Part shown: positions 58,333 through 64,000 of the stretch, piece after piece
Layout of the letters: each line of letters opens with the position of its first letter
How positions within the stretch are numbered: the first letter of the stretch is position 1
Assembly (NCBI GenBank): GCA_023101725.1
Contig: JALJCO010003029.1
Location: 22,448-86,447 of the forward strand
Origin: Atherinomorus stipes
Taxonomy: Eukaryota; Chordata; Actinopteri; Atheriniformes; Atherinidae
Direction of reading: 5' to 3'
Length of the DNA: 64,000 bases
Position numbers and translations under genes: made by a program
Notes under the pieces: generated by a model
What the model was told of the DNA's origin: nothing
What the model saw: only the letters and a program-made list of their open reading frames with translations
Database searches by the model: none

Positions 58333-58876
58333 TGGTTTCTGGTACATCCTGGTAGCTTCTCTGCACAGTATGATCAATTATGGTGGTCTGTTGGCAAGGC
58401 TGAGGTGGCCGGATTCTGGCTGTGATTTCTTCTGGCATAGCCTTCATTGAGGTTTGACAGACTGCAAGCTCCCCCTGCAGGCGGAAAACCTCTCCTTGCA
58501 GAGCAGAAATGCTGTCAGTGACAGGGGCGAGAAGTGATTTAAATTCTTTGAGCAGCTCAGATTGGTGGTGTTTCAGTCTCCACCCGAGAGAAGCTTTTGT
58601 TTGTGTGAGTAAATATTCAAACTGTGCATCCATGCGCTCATATTGTTCCTTTCCATGTGCCTGGAGTAACCCTTCCACACGTTATGTTGTAGCATCTCTC
58701 ATGTTACTCATTTCCCCTTTAATAATGGTATTGATTTCCTCCATGCTAGCTTTCATCTCCATTACCGAACCTCTGGGTACAGCCCAGAAGCCAGAGGAGG
58801 TTTCTGTTGAAGCCAGAGGAGGTGGCTGTGGTACCAAAGGAGAGCCCAACATCATATCAAGACTGGTCAACTCCAT
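58333..58876 (-). pseudogene. Gypsy gag, N-terminal part with in-frame stop
   Basis: From ATG at 58876 the minus strand reads about 64 residues to TAA at 58679-58681. The same frame then continues (RVEGLLQAHGKEQYERMDAQ, then a helical, glutamine-rich stretch, SISALQGEVFRLQGELA) to the MITE at 58332. The single stop looks like a point mutation of a CAA codon. The predicted coiled-coil character suits the N-terminal multimerisation region of Gypsy Gag. Confidence 0.75.
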
Positions 58877-58960
58877 GTCTGGAAGAGAATATGCTGTGGA
58901 GCGAGCAGGAGCATCGCCGTGGGAGGGGATGAAGTCATTGGGGGGTGATTGGGTGTACGT

Positions 58961-59051
58961 GCTTCTGTGCTCATTTTTTTTTCTTTTTCTATTTTGTAAT
59001 TTTTTTTTATTTTTTTTTAGATTTTTATTTTATTATTTTTTTGTGCTCAAG

Positions 59052-59052
<1 letters not shown>
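58961..59052. other. T-rich junction between Gypsy remnant and LINE tail
   Basis: Long T runs on the plus strand separate the truncated Gypsy 5' region from the LINE tail. No LTR or primer binding site is present here. Confidence 0.6.

Positions 59053-59106
<54 letters not shown>
59053..59106. repeat. (AGAT)n microsatellite, LINE tail
   Basis: About 13 tetranucleotide copies forming the 3' terminus of the minus-strand LINE. Confidence 0.97.
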
Positions 59107-59107
<1 letters not shown>

Positions 59108-59222
59108 CCTTTATTGTCCCCAGGGAAAATTCTTTTTTCACATGCACTGTCAGAACATACATACAACACTGAAGACAAAATAAACACATAAGAAAACACA
59201 TTGCAAATAATGGGAAGCAGGA

Positions 59223-60599
59223 TTATCGCTTTGAGCAGTTAAGGGCAGCAATGGCAGAAGGGACAAAGCTTTTACTGAAGCGTGCCCGTTTCCACCTCAG
59301 TGTTCTGTACCTGCGACCCGAGGGCAGCAGGGAGAAATGGTTGTTGAGGGGGTGGTCAGGGTCACTACTGACAGTCCGGGCCAAGCGTGTGATAGCTTTA
59401 TTGTTTAGGTGAGAGAGATCCGTGGTGGGCAGGCTGATGATTTTGGAGGCAGTGTTGGTGACCTTGGTGAGTTTATTCCTGTTGGTGATGGACAGCATGT
59501 TAAAGTAACACGGGGAGCAGTAAAGAAGGATGGGTTGAATGATGCTGGTGTATAACAGAAGGAGAAGTTGTGGGGCGACAGAGAGGGCACGGAGCTTACG
59601 GAGGATGTGGAGTTTCTGCTGGGAACGTTTATGAATGTCAGTGACATGTTGCTCAAAGGTGAGTTTATTGTCCAGTATGAGTCCAAGATATTTTAAATGA
59701 TTGATACGTTCCACTGTTTTGTTGTGTATGATGGTGGGTGCTAGATCCGAGGTGTGTGGTTGGATGTGAATGAGTAGTTCCTTGGTCTTGTCCACATTCA
59801 GTTCCAGAAAGTTGTCAGAACACCATGTGACAAAGTGGGCGACAGCCTGATGGTAAGCAGTTATGGAGTTATTGTCTTTAAGAAGTGCTAAGATGGCAGT
59901 GTCGTCAGAGTATTTGAAATATGTGGTGACAGGTGAGGAGCTGATGCAGTCATTGGTGTAGAGTGTGTACAAGAAAGGACTGAGTACACATCCCTGTGGG
60001 GCGCCAGTGTTGGTGATTATGGTGGGTGACACGACTGAACCGATTCTAACAACCTGTCTCCACTCCTCATCCACTGGATTCACAACTTCCTCAGTAACAG
60101 ACCACAGGCTGAGGGTTTGGAGCTTCTTGATCATCTGGTGACGTTGTATTGTATTGAAGGCTGAGCTGAAATCAATGAAGAGAATGGATGCAAAGTTGCC
60201 AGGGGACTCAAGGTGTTGTAGAAGGGGGTGGAGGAGACATGCCACTGCATCCTCTGTTCCCCTCTTGGCCCTGTAGGCAAACTGGTATGGGTCCAATAGA
60301 GGTCCAACAGCCGGGAGGATGGAGTGAAGGATGAGTTTTTCCAAGCACTTCATCATAATGGAGGTGAGTGCAATTGGTCTGTAGTGATGTAGCTCAGATG
60401 GACGGGGGACCTTGGGAATAATTATGGAGGTTTTCCAAGCTGTCGGGATGTGTGCTGACCTGATAGAGTCCCAGAAGATGGAGTGCAACATAGGGGACAG
60501 TTTCATAGCACACAGCTTAAGTACTCTGGCTGGAATGCCAACTGGACCTGGTGCCTTGCCCGTTTTACACCTACTCAGCTGCTGGCGTACATCCTCCAC
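59223..60599 (-). pseudogene. LINE reverse transcriptase, 458 open codons with internal micro-inversion
   Basis: It copies LINE RNA into DNA at the target site. Motifs in order: GKAPGPVGIPARVLK (residues 15-29, with V in place of the conserved D of GPDG), YRPIALTSIMMKCLEK (73-88), FIDFSSAF (141-148), TNTGAPQGCVLSPF (196-209), the catalytic KYSDD (229-233), ELNVDKTKEL and, at the C terminus, the SLLPSGRRYR/SFVPSAIAALN block shared with fish LINEs. Residues about 163-180 do not fit the family. On the opposite strand at 60066-60107 the expected LIHWIHNFLSNRPQ is encoded instead, so a short piece has been flipped. With that and the V substitution the protein is unlikely to work. Confidence 0.88.
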
Positions 60600-60774
60600 T
60601 GTGAATGGAGGCTGAGAGGTGAGGTCTGGGGGCAGGTCACTGAGCAGCTGGTCACAGAGGGCAGAGTGGTCGATGGTTTAAAAGCGTGTGAAATAGGAGT
60701 TCAGAGAGTCAGCAAAAGTGATGGGCACAGTTGTTGTGTTGTGACTAGTATTGGATGCTTGACCAGTGAGGACC

Positions 60775-61047
60775 TTAATTTTCTGGTAGGCCTGTCTGGT
60801 ATTCATACTGCTGAATTCCTTTTTCAATCCTGTCTTTGTACTGGAGTTTGGCCTTGGTTATGTCATTTTTTATCTGTCTATTTAGCATGTTGACAGTATT
60901 CCAGTCTGCACGCTGGAAGGCTACAAGCCTCTCTTTCATTCTATTTCTGATGTGTGATGTGATCCATGGATTAGAGTTTGGGTACTTTTTAAATGTCCTT
61001 GTGGGAATGGTGGATGATATGCAGAATTTTATGTAATCTGTAATCAC
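60775..61047 (-). pseudogene. LINE ORF2 linker between endonuclease and reverse transcriptase
   Basis: It reads DYIKFCISSTIPTRTFKKYP, then NPWITSHIRNRMKERLVAFQ and KAKLQYKDRIEK, the basic helical linker found upstream of the reverse transcriptase in fish LINEs. A frameshift at its end and an in-frame TAA near 60680 separate it from the 458-codon frame, though the intervening sequence (ALCDQLLSDLPPDLTSQPPF) is still recognisable. Confidence 0.75.
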
Positions 61048-61102
61048 CGAAACCCTATGCTCTAAGTCTCCCTCCCACCATGGGAGGGAAAAAAAAAAGG
61101 AC

Positions 61103-61561
61103 TCATATCCTACTGTATAACCCTGTCTCCTTTAAGAAAGCCAGTAATGCCCTCACCCGAGCTCTGCACCCCAAAACCAACACACTCTTCAGATCGAAAA
61201 CTTTAACTCCCAACTTCGTCACCCTCCCCCTCAGAACCTCCCGCCAGGCATCATACCCCCTACAATGCAGCACTACGTGCTCCACAGATTCCTCTTCCTC
61301 CTGACATGCTTCACACAGCCCTGTCTCATGTTTCCCTATAAGATGTAATGTCTTGTTAAGAGCACAATGACCCAGTCTGAGCCTCGTTAGTACTATTTCA
61401 TCCCTTCTGTGTCCTCCTTGCCTCCTACACCCCCCCACAGCCCTCTGTATCTGATACAGGTGCCTCCCTGTGGCCTCTGTGGCCCATCGTCTCTGCCACT
61501 CCTGCTTCACTTGTCTCAGCACCACACTTTTTGCTTCAGCCCTACTGCTCTTAACCCTCAT
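61103..61561 (-). pseudogene. I-clade LINE C-terminal zinc-binding tail
   Basis: The 152-residue stretch reads RLRLGHCALNKTLHLIG, then CEACQEEEESVEHVVLHC (C-x2-C ... H-x4-C). This is the conserved tail motif of I, R1 and Jockey-type LINE proteins, probably RNA/DNA binding. It belongs to the same protein as the RNase H frame: one missing base near 61568 puts the two into different frames. Confidence 0.85.
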
Positions 61562-61563
61562 CT

Positions 61564-62409
61564 CTACCCTGGTCTTTTAACTACTCCCTTAGCCAGCCTG
61601 TCCACCTCCTCATTTCCAACTATCCCACAATGCGCCGGGACCCACAAGAACTGCACTCGGCTCCCTTGCTGATGCATTCTAGATACCGTTAGGAGGACAT
61701 CATATAATACATCCTGCCTCGTATTTGAATGAAATGACTGAATACTGGAAAGGACCGCGGCAGAATCAGAACACACCAGCACTTTGTTCTCCTTCACCAG
61801 TTCCGCCCTCTGCAGTGCCACAAGTATCGCCACCATCTCCACCGTATACACCCCCAACCCATCTGACGTCCGCCTGTTAAGTTGTATGCTGCGTACTAGG
61901 ACTGCTACTCCAATCCTTGTCCTACCCGTGTCCGGGTCCTTGGTCCCATCTGTATAAATAAGGACATACTCCAAATACTCTCGCTCCACATAACCGTTAA
62001 AAACCGCTATAAGATCAGCTTTCCCCTTACTCTTCCTTTTGACCTCCAAAAGCTCCCAGTCAACAGCGGGGCCCACCAGAAGCCATGGAGGTACCACTGG
62101 GAAAACTAACGCTGCTGAAATCTGCAAGTCATAGACAAGGCAGTCCCTAGCCAATCCATCACCTATTTTCCCAAAGTGATCACGTCGGCACCTCCCATAC
62201 TCCCAGCAATCCTGCAGGACCTGCTTAGAGGGATGAGATCCACCATGACTTTTAAGGTGCACCCAGTAGTTAACCATAAGTTGCTTTCTCCTCAATTCCA
62301 AAGGCAATTCTCCCATTTCCACCTGCAAAGCACTCACTGGGGACGTCTTAAAAGCCCCACAGCACACTCTCAGGGCCTGAGCCTGCAAGGTGTCCAGTCT
62401 TCTGAGCAA
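61564..62409 (-). pseudogene. I-clade LINE thumb region and RNase H domain
   Basis: The N-terminal part (LDTLQAQALRVCCGAFKTSP) is the region after the polymerase. The second half is an RNase H domain: YTDGTKDP (first D), YTVEMVAILVAL (E), VLVCSDSAAVLSSI (D) and LWVPAHCGIVGNEEVDRLAK (H and final D). All catalytic positions are kept. The domain would remove the RNA strand after reverse transcription. It ends at a stop created by a one-base deletion. Confidence 0.88.
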
Positions 62410-62529
62410 AGGGGAGCTGCCGCCCCATACGCCACACAGCCATAATCAATCACCAACTTTATCATTGCGTGGTAAAGTCTTATTAGCATTGCGCAGCTTG
62501 CGCCCCAAGCTCTCCTACCAAACACCGCA

Positions 62530-63048
62530 TCACATTAATGACCTTTTACATTTACCTTCAATTCTTTCAATATGCTCCCTCCAAGTCAAATGCGAGTCAA
62601 ACACCACTCCCAAAAATTTGAATGCCTTTACTTTCTCAACCTCCTCTCCGTACATCCACACCTTAAGGTCCTCTTTCACAATCTTCCTGGTGAAAAAGAT
62701 TATTTTAGTCTTTTCCACTGAGAACCTGAACCCTCACTCAAAACCCCACTCAACTACATCATCTACTGTCCTCTGCACCTTTCCTACCAAGTGATCCAGG
62801 TTCCTCCCCCAGCCCCACAATGCCCCATCATCTGCAAACAGTGACAGACCAACACTCACGGACACTGTACTAAACACATCATTAATCATTATAAGAAAAA
62901 GCAAGGGGCTAAATCCTCTACCTTGAGGAGTACACTGCTCTCCACCGCATACTGACCAGAAAATGTTGCTCCAACTCGCACTTGGAGACCCATCAAGGAA
63001 ATCTCTAATCCAGATCAACACTCTAGCCCCAACCCCTAGTCTGTGCAA
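62530..63048 (-). pseudogene. I-clade LINE reverse transcriptase core, broken
   Basis: Two frames cover this piece. The upstream one (62734-63048) has IRDFLDGSPSASW, then TPQGRGFSPLLFLIMINDV and the catalytic LFADDGALWG (near 62825-62845). The downstream one (62530-62718) has KTKIIFFTRK and FKFLGVVFDSHLTWREHI. The usual TPQGSVISPLLF motif is altered to TPQGRGFSPLLF. Confidence 0.85.
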
Positions 63049-64000
63049 CTTAATCAGTTAAACCATCCTTCCACAGCATATCATATGTTTTCTCGATGTC
63101 AAAAAACACTGCTAACACTGATACTTATTAGCTTGTGCCTTCCTCACCTCATTTTCCAGCCTGATCACAGAATCAGTCATGTTCCTAACCTTCCTAAAAC
63201 CACTCTGATAATCAGCCAGAACTCCTCCCTTTTCAAGCTCAAATGACAGTTTTTTCAACAATCATTCGCTCCATAACCTTGCAAAGGTTCGAGGTCAACG
63301 CAATCGCCGCTAGCTGCTAGGTTTAGACGGGTCCTTCCCGGGCTTCTTAATTGGCACAATAATAGCCTCCTTCCAAGAGCTAGGAGCTTCCCCTCAGTCC
63401 AGACACGGTTGAACAACTGCAATAGCATATTGAGAGCTTCACTCCCAGGTTACTTAACATCATGTTACTAATCTGATCTTTACCGGAGAGATGTGTTTCT
63501 AGCCTTCTTAATCGCTCTCTTCATTTCCTCCATTGTGAATAAGGCATCCAGATGTTGGCCAGTGGCCTCCTATGTCAGGAAGACTTCGGGATACTGGGCT
63601 TTCGTTTGCGCTCTCCTCCTCACAGCCATCTCTGATAAATTCTCTGAGCTATGGACCCTAGCAAAGCTAGAAAGCCATGGCTTCTGCCTTTTCATGATCT
63701 GATATCGCCAAGCCCTGCTCCGTAATTAACACAGGATAGTCCCACTCCCGCCTGTCTCACTCTCATCCTCCCTAACCATATCCCAAATGTCCCCCACAGG
63801 GGTAGTCCTCCCAATTTTGGAACAGAATGACCTCCAGCTCGCCCTTTTAGCCTGCCTTACTGTCCTTCTGACAACTGCCTGGGCCTTCTTGTATTGAATC
63901 ACATGATGAAAGTTTAGCGTTCTTTTAAACCGCCGAAAAGCTTTCTAATTAGCTTTGACAGCCTGCTGACACTCCTCCGTCCACCAAGGTACAAGAGCTC
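63049..64000 (-). pseudogene. I-clade LINE, upstream RT and linker, heavily frameshifted, partial
   Basis: In changing minus-strand frames one can read FRRFKRTLNFHHVIQYKKAQ and RRTVRQAKRASWRSF (linker near 63830-63960), SDHEKAEAM (near 63700), then FTMEEMKRAIKKARNTS (near 63500-63550), the start of the polymerase, and later DIEKTYD (near 63085-63105). The gene continues past the window edge. Confidence 0.75.

Larger units (their letters stand above)
53011..58960 (-). mobile_element. Ty3/Gypsy LTR retrotransposon, defective
   Basis: The gene order on the minus strand is gag, protease, reverse transcriptase, integrase, LTR, the Ty3/Gypsy order. Defects: no 5' LTR or primer binding site, a stop codon and a 659-bp MITE in gag, frameshifts between gag pieces and within the reverse transcriptase, and loss of the RNase H region. 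No envelope-like frame is present between integrase and LTR. The upstream end is replaced by a T-rich tract and another LINE. Confidence 0.9.
59053..61085 (-). mobile_element. LINE (Rex1/L2/CR1 group), 5'-truncated
   Basis: On the minus strand it carries a linker region (60775-61047), a reverse transcriptase (59223-60599) and a 3' end with TTTTCCCTGGGGACAATAAA followed by (TCTA)n. The tetranucleotide tail at 59053-59106 is the normal 3' end of such LINEs. The endonuclease is missing, as expected for 5' truncation during target-primed integration. Confidence 0.88.
61100..64000 (-). mobile_element. I-clade LINE with RNase H, runs off window end
   Basis: On the minus strand, from the window edge inward, come the linker upstream of the polymerase, reverse transcriptase, RNase H and a C-terminal cysteine-histidine motif. 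This is the architecture of I/Nimb-type LINEs. Frameshifts are frequent (at least five readable breaks). The 5' part lies beyond 64000. Confidence 0.85.

Noticed and set aside
53011..58960. Endogenous retrovirus
   Set aside because: Gene order and motifs are Ty3/Gypsy, and no envelope frame lies between integrase and the LTR.
58961..59052. 5' LTR of the Gypsy element
   Set aside because: No similarity to 53011-53983, no TG...CA ends and no primer binding site; only T-rich sequence before a LINE tail.

Overview
This window looks like teleost fish nuclear DNA. The evidence is the repeat repertoire rather than any host gene: tRNA-derived SINEs of the fish type, Rex1/L2/CR1-group LINEs, an I-clade LINE with RNase H, a Ty3/Gypsy element, and many short cut-and-paste DNA elements of the hAT, Tc1/mariner, PIF/Harbinger and TTAA-target types. 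There is no prokaryotic gene organisation, operon, CRISPR array, rRNA gene or convincing tRNA gene. Only one stretch looks like host coding sequence: a short minus-strand first exon with a signal peptide and splice donor at 40469-40570, downstream of a GC-rich presumptive promoter.

Layout. 1-7.7 kb: a SINE fragment, then a 3.2-kb hAT-like element holding three other MITEs, two of which are back to back and share one TTA target site. 7.76-10.83 kb: a 31-bp minisatellite ended by a Tc1-like MITE (10830-11319). 12-23 kb: a chain of MITEs with readable target duplications, including one TTAA element in two states: 288 bp at 12242-12529, and swollen to 1.6 kb at 15245-16874 by about 50 copies of an 18-bp repeat. 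23.9-25.7 kb: a decayed plus-strand LINE. 26.4-31.1 kb: about 113 copies of a 41-bp unit with an internal 1.64-kb duplication. 31-37 kb: a SINE and four hAT elements, two with further insertions. 37-44.7 kb: mostly unassigned, less repeat-dense DNA with the host exon and an inverted second copy of the 603-bp MITE of 2.9 kb. 44.7-48.4 kb: a TTAA MITE, a Tc1 transposase relic carrying a 40-bp minisatellite, a long hairpin and another MITE. 48.4-50 kb: unassigned DNA, a candidate regulatory stretch. 50.2-64 kb: a dense nest. A LINE is split by a Tc1-like MITE and by a hAT that keeps two transposase exons, then cut by the LTR of a minus-strand Gypsy element. The Gypsy gag is itself split by a Harbinger-type MITE, and a minus-strand CR1-group LINE and an I-clade LINE running off the window end follow.

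No gene set here acts as a pathway. All protein-coding mobile elements are broken (frameshifts, stops, missing domains, nested insertions). What the sequence mainly shows is how repeats are built: elements landing in each other's target duplications, and satellite arrays growing out of sequence inside transposons. The most unexpected observation is a micro-inversion inside the reverse transcriptase of the LINE at 59.2-60.6 kb that leaves its 458-residue frame open.
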